Below, piece by piece: positions 31,387-41,608 of a DNA stretch of 64,000 nt. This stretch comes from Seminavis robusta (taxonomy: Eukaryota; Bacillariophyta; Bacillariophyceae; Naviculales; Naviculaceae), in contig CAICTM010000225.1 of the NCBI GenBank assembly GCA_903772945.1, forward strand, positions 1-64,000, read 5' to 3'. The notes beneath the pieces were generated by a model. The model did not search any database. It was not told the origin of the DNA and saw nothing but the letters and a program-made list of their open reading frames with translations. Every line of letters begins with the position of its first letter. Position 1 is the first letter of the stretch. The position numbers were made by a program, and so were the translations under genes.

Positions 31387-31715
31387 CAGATGAACTGAAA
31401 CAACGCCAGCCAGCCATAGAGTTTTGCTCATGGTGAGTTACAACCCAAAGATTGGAGAGAGCTGCCACAACCTACAACTCGTGCTTGGGTGGACAAAAAG
31501 CAATTTCGCAGAGCTGTAGAGCAATCTGTCGTCTCGGATGGCTCGAAAGATCTTCCGCTGTACCTGTGGAGTGTGCTCACTCTCAAGACGAATGAAGGAA
31601 TCCAATTCTTGGGGAATGTTGTCAAATCGAAATAGGATCAAGAGATCAGGGTTGACGCCCATCTCCCAGCTGGCACTTCACCCCACAGTAGATGGACATG
31701 GAAGCAACAAAGGGC

Positions 31716-31719
31716 AAAA
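31716..31719 (-). terminator. Pol III T-run after tRNA-Met
   Basis: Four T on the minus strand, two bases after the tRNA discriminator base, the usual RNA polymerase III stop signal. Confidence 0.6.
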
Positions 31720-31720
31720 G

Positions 31721-31833
31721 TGCTTCGAGAGAGGATCGAACTCCCGGCCTTACGCTGACTTAGGCTTGATGGTCATGTTGATAACATCTGATGGATTATG
31801 AGACGTACGCTCTGCCTACTGAGCTATCGAAGC
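31721..31833 (-). tRNA. tRNA-Met (CAT), elongator type, with a 40-nt intron
   Basis: On the minus strand a full cloverleaf can be drawn. Acceptor stem GCTTCGA/TCGAAGC, perfect, with A73. D arm GCTC...GAGC with A box TAGCTCAGTAGG. Anticodon stem TACGT with GCGTA. Anticodon loop CTCATAA, anticodon CAT. Variable loop AGGCC. T arm GGGAG-TTCGATC-CTCTC, with the B box inside. The anticodon stem closes only if a 40-nt intron (31796-31757) is removed after position 37, the standard place for nuclear tRNA introns. G1-C72 and the TTC T-loop start mark it as an elongator rather than an initiator. Elongator tRNA-Met genes with introns are also known in plants. Confidence 0.9.
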
Positions 31834-32291
31834 AAGTGCTGATGGATTCCAAGAGGCAACATTGTATGGATATAAAGCAATTGTTTCGCAATTTTTCGAG
31901 CCCGATCATCATAGGTACCAGCTATTATGATAACTGTGTGCGAACTTTTAAAATACACTTTAGAAAGTAGCTTGCAAATAGTGCGAACCGTTGCGGATGG
32001 GGATTATCATAGTCCTGTCTATTGTGGTCATGGCGAGAGCCATGGCATATCTTTCTCCAACGCCGAAGTCAAGTCGATCGCTCGGGGCCGTCTTCGGAAA
32101 CTAATCGATGACAACGGGCTGACTTCAACCTCTTCCTCTGCATGCTTGAGGTTCTACTGGGAGTTTCGTTTTTGACTTGCGTTGTTCCTTGGGAGCTGAT
32201 TGAGACACGGTGCATCGCTCACAAGTCCCTACACGGTCTTCTTGACGATAAAAAGCGGGTAGGAAGAATCTCTGCGGAAGCCAGCCAGGGC

Positions 32292-32359
32292 CAGGCTTAT
32301 TATTAAGCAAAGACAGCATGGATGAAGATTCGATCCGTGGCACAGCTCGAAGCATCGGG
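32292..32359. repeat. direct repeat, copy 1
   Basis: Starts caggcttattattaagcaaa and ends agcatcggg. It matches 32743-32805 except for six extra bases (ttatta) here and one extra base in the other copy. Confidence 0.85.
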
Positions 32360-32742
32360 AGTGCCAAGGAATAAGTTGTATACTTCCCAGGATCACCTGG
32401 TAATAGTGCCTTGTTGCACTTCCTATGAATACTGATAGTCGTTGTAAGCCAAGGCAGCAGACTATGCCCCTGGAAAAAGAGCAGAAGCTTCAATTTCAAG
32501 TCTTTCTCAAACAGGAACAAGATCTTGATTGGATTCAGCACCAAGGCATCAAGGCATCAAGGCACCAAGGCAGCAAGCAAGGTGGCATTCAAGTCAAGAA
32601 AGAAATTGAAGCTAGAGAATCCGTTGAACCAGAGGCGTGTGACACGATCCCAAACCAATGTCCAGCTACCAAAAAAGGGGGTGAGGGCTCAGGCAGATAG
32701 ACCTTCGAGGTATAACGGGGTTTCGATAAGGTGGATTATCTA

Positions 32743-32805
32743 CAGGCTTAAGCAAAGACAGCATGGATGAAGATCTCGATCCGTGGCACAGCTCGAAGCA
32801 TCGGG
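32743..32805. repeat. direct repeat, copy 2
   Basis: Second copy of the repeat at 32292-32359, same orientation, about 450 bp downstream. A weaker related piece (cagcatcgggtgcc...ctcgaagcacc) occurs near 33340-33368. Confidence 0.85.
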
Positions 32806-33743
32806 TGCTCCCTGTAGAGGCGAACGACCGGCCAAATACAACCAGTTGTTGCGCATCGAAGAGGCCATTGGCTTTGCCGGTCAATATGTCCGCAAGAGTG
32901 GTCGTTTTGAAGCTGACCTCAAGGGGTTGAATGAAGCATGAAAGGATCCAGTACTGCACTCAAACACCTCTTAAAACAAAAACGACCAGTAGCAATCTAA
33001 GGAGGTCTTATCTGCTCCTTTTATGCTTAGCTAGGCTAGCTAGTGGCATGAACTTGAGCTTATCTTGTCCAGAGTTACAGTCAGTGCAGCGAGCAGTGAG
33101 GGAGATCGGGGCATGGCTTTATCCCACCAAGCAAGTGGACGAAGATGTAGCCAAGCCATCAAAACCCACAAGCCCTTGACACCAGTTGGTTGGCAACAGT
33201 CGCGAGCTCGATCGCTATTTCCCGCGTGTGACTCACGGCCGTCCAATGTCAAACTTCTGGCCAGTCTGTCTAGCTAGACGTCTAGCCAACCTGGAGATAA
33301 ACTTGATATCAAATTTCGCGGGCAACTAGCTAGGCCGAGACAGCATCGGGTGCCACACTCGAAGCACCAGGAACTTCAGCAGAAGCCTAAATGTGAGGAT
33401 TTGTTTGGTGCCAGCTCCCTGGACATTGTTGGGTTGTGAAAAAACCCTGTACCAGGTACCGTACGGTACGTCCAGAAACAGTGTGACTGACTCAACTCGA
33501 GCTCGCGTGAACGAGCGCATTCAATTCAAACTGTTTGGCTGAATTTCACCAAGGGGGTCCGATCGATAAGGTTCGCCGCAATGCTTCGATGCATAGGGGA
33601 CGTCCAGCGACCGGACTTCAGCCCCATGTGCATTATCAAAGAAATTTGCGATCTCTCGCCTCGTCTCCTTACAAATTCAATTCGAATCAACAAACCACAA
33701 ACCTAACTAAATACAAAACGGAACGGAAACAACCAACCCAACG

Positions 33744-34869
33744 ATGCCCATCAACCAGACACAGTCAGCTATGGTGCTGCTTCTTTTCATCGCTTTGCTA
33801 GGACTCTTCTTTCAGCTGAACTCCCAGCAAGACAAAGGAGCCCACGATCAGAACCACGGGCTGCGCGCCACGAACCGTCAGCTACAGGGTGCTGCCCAAT
33901 GCTCCCCCACGTACACTGCTGTTCCTGGTCTCTCTCCAGGTTCCAACGTAGGTCGCATCGATGGGCTTGCTACCATGGATGACTGCATGAGCGAATGTTG
34001 CAGCAACGACCGGTGCGAAGCTATTGTTTGGCAACCTGCTCGATACCCCACTCGCTGCTACATGCTAAATCGTAGCTACGAAAGTAACTATCGCTCAAAT
34101 AGCAACTCCTTTGTGGCGAACAAGTCTTCGGCCGTCCCATCAACCAGTCAACCCACCCCAAGCCCAAGCAATAGCCCAACTGGGATGCCAAGTCATGGAC
34201 GGACCCATGCACCGACGAATTCTCCCACATTCAGTCCAAGCAGCACACCGTCTGAATCCCCAACTCCCAGTCTTACTGAAGATCCCACCATGGTCCCTTC
34301 AGCGCTCCCAAGCAGTACCCCGACTTCTGTTCCAACTCCCAGGCCCAGCCAAGAGCCCACCCATGCACCATCAGCAGCCCCGTCCCAGACACCCGCCAAC
34401 ACACCCACATTTGTACCAACAACTTCTGATGAAGGCCTGGTAGCCAAAGAGGCTCTGTATAACGAAGTTGGGCTTCATTGTGACGACTACTCCGATGATG
34501 CTTTCCACACCTCCTGTAGCTGCCAACAACGCTGGTGTAATAGCATCTCACCTGACTCTACGTGCAGCGCAACCCAGGAAGGAACCGTCTGCGAGTGTGA
34601 TGTGGGCTACTTGGGGGCCCGCTGCGAGCAAGAAGACACTGAGTATGTGGAATCGCAGAAGCAACTTCTCAACGATGCTTCCATTTCCTGCCAGAATTAC
34701 AACGAAGGGTGGTTTCACACTTGCTCGTGCGATGATGGATATTGTGCTCCTGGTGGGACAGATCATGTATGTTAGCATTGGGCCTACAGGTTGCACTTGC
34801 GCTTGTCGCGAAACCCACATCGGAGCTAGGTGTGAGACCAGGAACAGAGGAAACAACCGCCGCCACTAA
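33744..34869 (+). CDS. PAN/Apple, Pro-Ser-Thr linker and EGF-like surface protein (frameshifted near the end)
   Basis: From ATG 33744, an N-terminal signal or anchor (MVLLLFIALLGLFFQLNSQQ, residues 10-29) leads to a PAN/Apple-type domain (about 52-125: MDDCMSECCSNDRCEAIVWQ...CYMLN). A 105-residue Pro/Ser/Thr linker of PTxSPS units follows, typical of diatom surface and cell-wall proteins. Then come two EGF-like modules: the first (about 262-310) ends CECDVGYLGARCEQ, the second starts CSCDDGYCAPGGTDHVC. The open frame stops at 34775. The rest of the second EGF module (IGPTGCTCACRETHIGARCE) continues in the next frame and stops at 34869. One extra T near 34770-34776 explains this. It may be a base-call error, or a young null allele truncating the last module. 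Likely roles are adhesion or matrix binding at the cell surface. Confidence 0.7.
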
Positions 34870-35077
34870 TTGTGTTGCTTGTGTTCATTTTCAGCAAACT
34901 GCTTCCCAATTTCTGAAAGACATGTATCATTCGGTCGCCGTACCGAAATCTACTAGTTACGGTAGGCGGTTTCGCAGGGAGCTTGTCAGAACGGGGTTTC
35001 GTACTGGAGGGTTATCTTTCCTCAATTCTTGCAACTATCATTATTTAAATATGATTCGGTAGTGATGCTCTATCTAT

Positions 35078-35539
35078 CTATGCCTTTTGGTGTTCCTCGC
35101 TTTCCATGTCTTCTTCCAGACGATCTTCCTCCTCCAGCGCTTTGCTTTCGTGAAAGGCAGCAATGCGTTCTCGCTTTCGTTCTCCTAGAACTTGCTTGAT
35201 GGCTCCCATGCTCTTTTGCGCCTTTCGGAATCTTTCTGGCTGTGGGAATTCGATCTGATTTCTTCGACACATTTGTCTTTCCGTCAATAGTGCATTCTTC
35301 TCCTTGTAGAGGACAAACCAGAGCTTGTGCAAATCATCAAAGGACTTGCGGCGCAATTCGCGGGCATGCCACGAACGACCCACGGGTTGCTCGCGACGTT
35401 CTTCCAATGACAACGAATCGCGAAACTGATCCAACAGCGTTGAAGTGTCCACCACACTCGTACTGGGAACTGCGGAAGACGCAAGACTACGAACACCAAC
35501 AACAGCACTTCGCTGAACCAACAAACGACCTACAATCAT
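35078..35539 (-). CDS. MRPL47: mitochondrial ribosomal protein uL29m (MRPL47)
   Basis: A protein of 153 residues from ATG 35539. The first 28 residues are basic and Ser/Ala-rich without acids (MIVGRLLVQRSAVVGVRSLA), a typical mitochondrial presequence. The core GRSWHARELRRKSFDDLHKL followed by WFVLYKEKNALLTERQ is the signature of the MRP-L47/uL29m family, in which two helices pack on large-subunit rRNA near the exit tunnel. RFRKAQKSMGAIKQVLGERK and a charged tail follow. Length is in the family range. No intron. It is convergent with the PAN/EGF gene, 208 bp away. Confidence 0.92.
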   Translation of the reverse strand: MIVGRLLVQRSAVVGVRSLASSAVPSTSVVDTSTLLDQFRDSLSLEERREQPVGRSWHARELRRKSFDDLHKLWFVLYKEKNALLTERQMCRRNQIEFPQPERFRKAQKSMGAIKQVLGERKRERIAAFHESKALEEEDRLEEDMESEEHQKA

Positions 35540-36329
35540 CTTACTGAAATAACTGAAGTAGTCTAGTGATCCAATTTATTTGAATGATGATGTATTGGTA
35601 GAGCCACTCTTTCTAGCTAGCTGGCCAGCAATAGATAGCTACAGTTGCAGTACTGGTAGTTGTCTGCTGTGAGCGAGGACTTTCGAGTTGGGGGGGCGCC
35701 ATCGTCTCCTCGTGGCCATCCAATTTTGGGAGAGGTGTGCATCCAATGGCACGCGTGGCGGTATCATTGGAGTTGCGGGAAAGTCGTTTTTACACTGTTT
35801 GTCCGGTTCCAATGCTCTCTTTTGGAAGAATGACAGAATGTAAAAGAATGACACAATCTGGAAGAATGACACAATCTGGAACGCTCTACGTACATGTAAC
35901 ACCACGTAGTGATTAGTAAAGGGTGAAGTAATCTGGAAGAATGACACATCTGGAAGTTTTCTGTTATTTGGAAGCATGACTCAAAGTGGATGATTAACCC
36001 ACCTTGCAGGTTATTTTATTTACTGCCTACAGTGTATTACCCGCAACTCCGTACCGTACCCAACGGCTGTACTGAACACGTCCTTGGTTGTGCGGACAGC
36101 AAACACACTACAGCGACACTCAGTCGTTCCAACACCATTATCCATCGATTTTCCTTGCAACCCCAGCATTTGTTTGTCTTTATTTTCTTCATAGATATAT
36201 ATATATATCAACTATTATCCCTTGCCCCTTTTATTAAGCACTCGATCGATCGTCGATCATCCTCATCATTCTATTTGCTATTAATAATTAATATAGCCCA
36301 TAGTATACCTACGGTACGGTATTTCCTAG
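35540..36329. other. intergenic with an ~18-bp tandem-type repeat
   Basis: No gene. At 35822-35980 there are about seven variants of ctggaagaatgacacaat, partly spaced by unrelated sequence. An AT-rich stretch with tatatatatat lies at 36196-36207. The 3' end is the upstream region of the gene at 36330. Confidence 0.55.
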
Positions 36330-39300
36330 ATGAGCATGAAAGAAAAGAAATTGAATGATTCCAACTTCGATAATTCCATTGGTCGCACCGATGAAGACCA
36401 CAACGCAGAGGCAGATGAAGCCATCCATGCCACAGCAAATGCACTTGAAATTGACGAAATTGACGAAATAGTTGGGGCAGATGCGAAAGAAGGTGTCTGT
36501 CTAGAAAAACCAAACGCTGCTAGCAACACAAACAATGATGTTCCTGTTCCATCCAGGGCGCAAGAAGTTGCAGCCTTGAGAAAACAACAAGATGGTGTAC
36601 CAGGATTTACCGGTACAGTAGTGGCCCTCGAAGAAGTACATGTAGAGGCTGTCCCACAACTTGTCTTGCACCGAAATACCCACATGCGGCCACAATCTCA
36701 GCCAGGTGCGTTCCTGGGAGCACCAGGAGGACAAATGCAACGAAACCCATGTTGGAGGCCATAAGGGATCACTAGACCTATGCCGCATGTAGCGCTACTT
36801 GCGGCATAGGTCTAGTGATCCCTTATGGCCTCCAACAAAATAGGAAGTCAGTGGGGCTCGTAGTTCGAACCCGTCATGCCAGCAGAGTTAGGGATGCCTA
36901 ATGCCAACAGGGTTAGGGATGCATGGGAGCGCGAGTCCTCAACCAGTGTGTTCAGTGGGAGGGCGGATAGTTTGCACAGAACACCGTGCAGTAAGTCGTG
37001 TGGGGCCAGGTGGTCCTGACTTCCTATTTTGTTGGAGGCCATAAGGGATCACTAGACCTATGCCGCATGTAGCGCTACATGCGGCATAGGTCTAGTGATC
37101 CCTTATGGCCTCCAACAACCCAAACTTAAACTATGGCCTTCTTGGTGCTGATGTGGGCACTGGCAGTGGTCCAGAAGATCCCCATGTTGATACTATCCAA
37201 CAGGTATTGACTAATGAAGGTTTGGTACAAGCAAATGCCGTAGAGGATGATTCTGCTGATTTGATGCATGCCAATCCTGTTGATCTCGAAGCTGCCCAGC
37301 ATTGCGCACAACAAAAGAATCAGCAACAGAAAGCTTTCTTGGCTGCAGTTCTTTGGTTGTTCCTGGTTGCTGCCATTATTGTGGGATTCGTGGTGGGAAC
37401 ACAAAAGAACAAGAAGCCAAAAGTGCATGTACACGAGTCAACGGAGGCTCCAACAGTGTATGGCTCCACGACTCCTTCGGAAGTACCATCATCTGCCCCC
37501 ACTGGGCCTCTGGATATAGTGTTGGACAGCCTGCCAGACTTCACATTGGCAAGCATCAACAATGGTAGTCATACCCCTCAGTGGAGAGCATGGCAGTGGC
37601 TAGCCAATCACCAAAATATCACGCTTCTTCCAGAATGGAGAAAGACACAGTTGTTTGCCATGTCCACATTTTTCTACGCTTTTGAGGGAGAAAATTGGAA
37701 TCCGCTCATAAAAGAGCGATGGGTGGATGACACAGTCGAAGAGTGTGACTGGTTTTCCAGTGGATTTGGATATTTTAACCCTTTTGATGAGACATACACT
37801 GAACTTCAAGAATTCGGTATCCCATTTACACCTCCCTGCAACAGCCAAGGACAATTCACATCGCTGGATCTGCAACACCTGCAGCTTTCTGTTCTTCCCC
37901 CATTCTTGCCACCTGAGATTGCGCTCTTGACTTCCTTGTCTCGTGTCTCTCTAAAAAACTTCTGGGGCAACGTTTGGAGCAATGACATTGCTGGACCACT
38001 TTCATCTCTGTTACCAACAGAACTTTATGAGATACCTGGATTGACACATTTGGATTTGTGGGGAAATCAGTACACTGGCAATTTGCCCTCTGAGATTTCA
38101 CTATTGACTTCATTGTCCTACCTTCGCTTGGGGGTGAATCAGTTGTCGGGCCAAATTCCCTCCGAGATTGCACTATTGACTTCCTTGTCCCAGCTTTCAT
38201 TTGAGTCGAATGGATTGACTGGTCAATTTCCTTCTGAGCTTGGGCTTCTGACCTCATTGGAACTGATTGCTGGGTTAGGGAACTGGTTAACTGGTCCACT
38301 GCCTTCTGAGCTAGGGCTCCTGACAGCACTGGACATACTTCACCTTTATGAAAATCAGTTTACCGGTCCACTGCCTTCCGAGATCGGGCTCCTGACCTCA
38401 TTGGAAGATGTTTGGCTTCATGGTAATCAGTTGACCGGCCCACTGCCTTCTGAGCTTGGAAAGTTGACAGCTTTGAGTAGTTTACAGTTGCATCGAAATC
38501 AGCTCACCGGTAAAGTCCCTTCCGAGCTTGGCCTTTTGACCGCTGTGGTGGTGATGAGAGTCAACGAAAATCACTTTACAGGGACAATCTCTTCTGAGCT
38601 TGGGCTCCTAACATCATTGGAGTACCTCTACCTTTATGAAAATCAGTTCTCCGGTCCAATTCCAACCGAGTTTGGGCTCTTGGGCTCATTGATATTTCTT
38701 GACCTTTTTGATACCTGGTTGAGTGGTCAAGTTCCTTCTGAGCTTGGGCTCATGGCAACATTGCTATGGATCGACCTTCATGAGAGTTCGTTCACAGGTT
38801 CAATGCCTTCTGATCTTGGGCTCCTGACCTCACTGGGCCGGCTTTCCCTATTTGCCAATCAGTTCACCAGCACAATCCCAACTGAAATTGGCATGATGAC
38901 ATCACTGACATCTCTGGATCTTCGCAACAATAACCTGACAGGAACACTGCCCATCCAACTGAATGCATCGATGGGATTGAAGTTATATGGGAATCAGTTC
39001 TCAGGAACTGTGCCAGAGCATCTTTGTTCTTTTCTATTTTGTGATTGTTCCCTAAATGAAACTCCTCCTGTTTCCACCTGTGCTGATGTCACAGGAGCTC
39101 CACCCGATTGGCCTGGGCGGTTTCCAACTACCGGTGCTTATGTCATGGTCAATATCCATACTGATGCTTGGCCAGAATATGCATCTTGGGTTTGGGAGAC
39201 GGAAACTAATTTGACTGGTGTTTGGGACACACTGGAATCAAGTGGTCCACTTGCGTTTCCCAACTATCTGCACTCCTCTCCGTTCACAGTCCACCTGAAG

Positions 39301-39507
39301 ACCAGCTACAGACTGGTCGTGTCAAGTAGGCTTAATGACGGCCTGGCCTCTGGTTGGATCACTGTAACAGCAACCAACCAAACAGTGTTGTATTCTATTT
39401 TCTTTTATGGAGAGGACTTTTCTGAATTCACCATTAACGTTTTGGTTGGGGCAGATGGATTTGATGTGACAAACTCTACGGAGCTTTTTAATGATATCTT
39501 TAGCTAG
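36330..39507 (+). CDS. LRR receptor-like membrane protein, split by a palindromic insertion
   Basis: The frame from ATG 36330 runs into the inserted element and stops after CWRP. The frame after the element (from 37123) continues exactly in phase if the element and one target-site copy are removed. The uninterrupted protein would have about 935 residues. An acidic N-terminal region (cytoplasmic, by inference) precedes one membrane helix (AFLAAVLWLFLVAAIIVGFV). A juxtamembrane Thr/Pro stretch and an N-terminal LRR cap follow (EWRKTQLFAMSTFFYAFEGE, NW...W). About fourteen LRRs of 24 residues come next, with consensus LPSELGLLTSLEDVWLHGNQ, then a Cys cap (CSFLFCDCS) and a C-terminal beta-rich domain. 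No kinase domain is present. As it stands, expression needs the element to be spliced or excised, or the allele is null; a shorter protein could start inside the element at 37105. Confidence 0.75.
36750..37117. mobile_element. 368-bp palindromic non-autonomous element with 5-bp target duplication
   Basis: The ends are TGTTGGAGGCC...GGCCTCCAACA. Each end (36750-36837 and 37030-37117) is an 88-bp palindrome, the right one perfect and the left one with a single mismatch, so the ends are direct and inverted repeats of each other at once. The inverted repeat extends 14 bp further inward on both sides (aaataggaagtcag / ctgacttcctattt), giving 102-bp terminal inverted repeats around 164 bp of unique DNA. 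The target site ACCCA is duplicated (36745-36749 and 37118-37122). There is no coding capacity. It is best viewed as a foldback/MITE-type element. TG...CA ends with a 5-bp duplication would also fit a miniature LTR element (TRIM), and tggggctcgtagttcgaacc just inside the left end faintly recalls a tRNA-primed site. Confidence 0.85.
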
Positions 39508-41608
39508 CTAGACAATGTCACCAACATCGATACTTTCGGAGGGGTCAAGACAAGTAAGAGGTCCTTTAATCAAATATTATGTGCATGGTCACGTCTATGT
39601 CTGTAAGCAAAGTGTCGTTGCCAATGGGGCACAGGTGCGGTGCCAGCATGCAGTACACATAGCAGCAAGGTAATGGTGATTGAGGGGGGCAACCTGTGGT
39701 ATCTCTATCTTTCAATTCGGCTTGTCTTTCTTCTTGCCGAAAACTAAGCAAAGAACGGTATCCAATCGTCATCGTGGGCTGGTTCCAAGAAATGCCTTAA
39801 TTCCACTCGAGCTCCCGTACTATCGAGCTTCTTGTGCGGCACAAGCTCAAAAAAAGAGTCCATTGATGCACAGCGCAATTACTGAGGACTGCGTGTGCAC
39901 TACTACACAATATCATGACGTCGAGTCAAACGCGATGCGCTCCAGACTTTTGGTCACGTTTCAGAAACGCAATTTCGGCCGCGACTTTTAGCTAGAGAGC
40001 TCGAGGGAGCCAAACGAATCGAATCAGTTCTGTCTCTTTTTGCACGCCTTTGCTGATCAGGGCGAGGCAGCGGCATGATCCAACTATTGAGATGTATACC
40101 ATACAACGCAACAACAGACCACGGTGAATGGTTCAGTCGTTGGGAAATTTGTAGGGTAAGACGCTGTCCAAAGCTGAGCCGCTTCATCAGTCACCGATGA
40201 ATGCAGTTTCCTCGTGGAGACGAGCGTTCGTGGCACCAAGCATACATAGATATCACGCCAGACCCGAGAAAACGGAGGCAAGCTCTGTTTTTCGTCCACC
40301 AAACCAAATTCGTGTCTAAGGTCCACCCACGGATTCATCATTCTTGTTGGTAGGCTCTATAGCTTCTTGTGTGTTGTCGAGATATGCATGGCTTGTGGAA
40401 TTCTTCTTGGTAACACTCGCGTAGGTTTCCTATCCTTGGTACTGGCGGGCATAGTCGCAACGAGAGAAGAAGGAAGGCGGAAGATTGGAATAACGAGGCT
40501 CGATCATCTTGTGTCTCTCGTGTGGTGTATCGTTCTTTGGATCTATGCGATATTCTTGAGGGAAACGGTTGCTTCAGATCCAGCAAACCCAGTCCATTTG
40601 ATCTACATCCAGTTCAGATCAGCACACGAGTGGCGCGCACGGAAGCCCCACCCTTGGATGCATGGCTCGAAAGAGTGGCATTCTTTCCAATGAGTAGCTG
40701 GTATTGGAATCCTGCTCGGGAAAGGAGCTTTCGTGGTGGGTTGTTGTGTGTAGAGAGACAAGCAGAGTTGTCTGATACGGTGTTCGGCAAAACTCGAAAC
40801 ACTCAATCAGAAGTTCCAGGCACCAGAGCTATGCAAGGATCGAGTGCTTCCATTGTGGGTTGTTTCTTCTGGTCCATTTTGGTCGTATGGATCAGGATTT
40901 TTGGTCGTATGGATCAGGATTTCTCCAGGGCAGCGATGACTGTACCGGACGGTACGTACGTCGTTGGATTGAGGTTGATTCTTGGTGCGGAGTTTGTCCA
41001 TGCTGCTGGAAGGGATTCGTGCTGGGCATCTCCGGATTTTCTTTCTGCGCTTTTGATTCATGGCGGCCAGTCAATTGCAGGGGCTGGTTTTCTTGAAGTT
41101 TCTAGAAGGTAACATTCCTCGTCTTTAAGTTAGCATCGATCCCTGTTCGTGTTGCAAGTATGCCATATCACAGCTCGCGAAAATCGTCCCAAAATCGGAT
41201 CTGCAGGTCGTAAACCGCCATCTTTGCTGCACGAGCCACTAACCTGCTCGTTCAAGTGGATCACGCATCTCAGGGTGTAGCCTCTCACGGTGAATGCATG
41301 GTGCCATCCGTGCGCCAAACCAGCAAAAAAATATTCTCGTACGGCATCATCACATGCAAAACTCCAGTGTGCCCACGTCTCTTCAACACTACGTCGTCAA
41401 TTCTGACCCGCGCTCACGTCACTGTCGTCATCGGTCGCCGAGACATGATTTGTAATTGGAGTTCCAAGGGCCGCAAGTATAGTAACCCGCAAGTATCGAG
41501 GAACCAACGACGGTTGAAACTAAAAACAGCCCAATAACACCAATCTGCAGCTCATAAAAACATCGCAAATCCCTTTCCCTTTCCATTTCATCACATTCCT
41601 CGCAGTCT
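39508..41608. other. intergenic, no gene recognised
   Basis: Several long open frames on both strands (for example 40522-41112 plus, starting with GTG) lack recognisable protein features and overlap each other. A 21-bp unit containing ggtcgtatggatcaggattt is tandemly duplicated at 40880-40922. Confidence 0.4.

Larger units (their letters stand above)
30190..31720. other. intergenic, with a partial tRNA copy
   Basis: No protein gene recognised. It contains the upstream region of the receptor gene, tacagtacagtacagcagtacag near 30603-30626, and at 31357-31386 a 30-nt fragment of the tRNA-Met gene. A minus-strand open frame at 31438-31662 (MGVNPDLLILFRFDNIPQEL) is protein-like but short and unassigned. 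Confidence 0.45.
31834..33743. other. intergenic with a 63-68 bp direct repeat
   Basis: No gene recognised. It holds two copies of a direct repeat (32292-32359 and 32743-32805), a short CAAGGCA-type tandem repeat near 32543-32585, and the presumed promoter of the gene at 33744. Confidence 0.5.

Noticed and set aside
35822-35980. CRISPR-like array of ctggaagaatgacacaat units
   Set aside because: Units are unequal, spacers are absent or irregular, and the genome is eukaryotic; it is a decayed tandem repeat.
40522-41112. 196-residue plus-strand open frame
   Set aside because: Begins with GTG, overlaps equally long antisense frames, includes a tandem duplication and has no recognisable domain.
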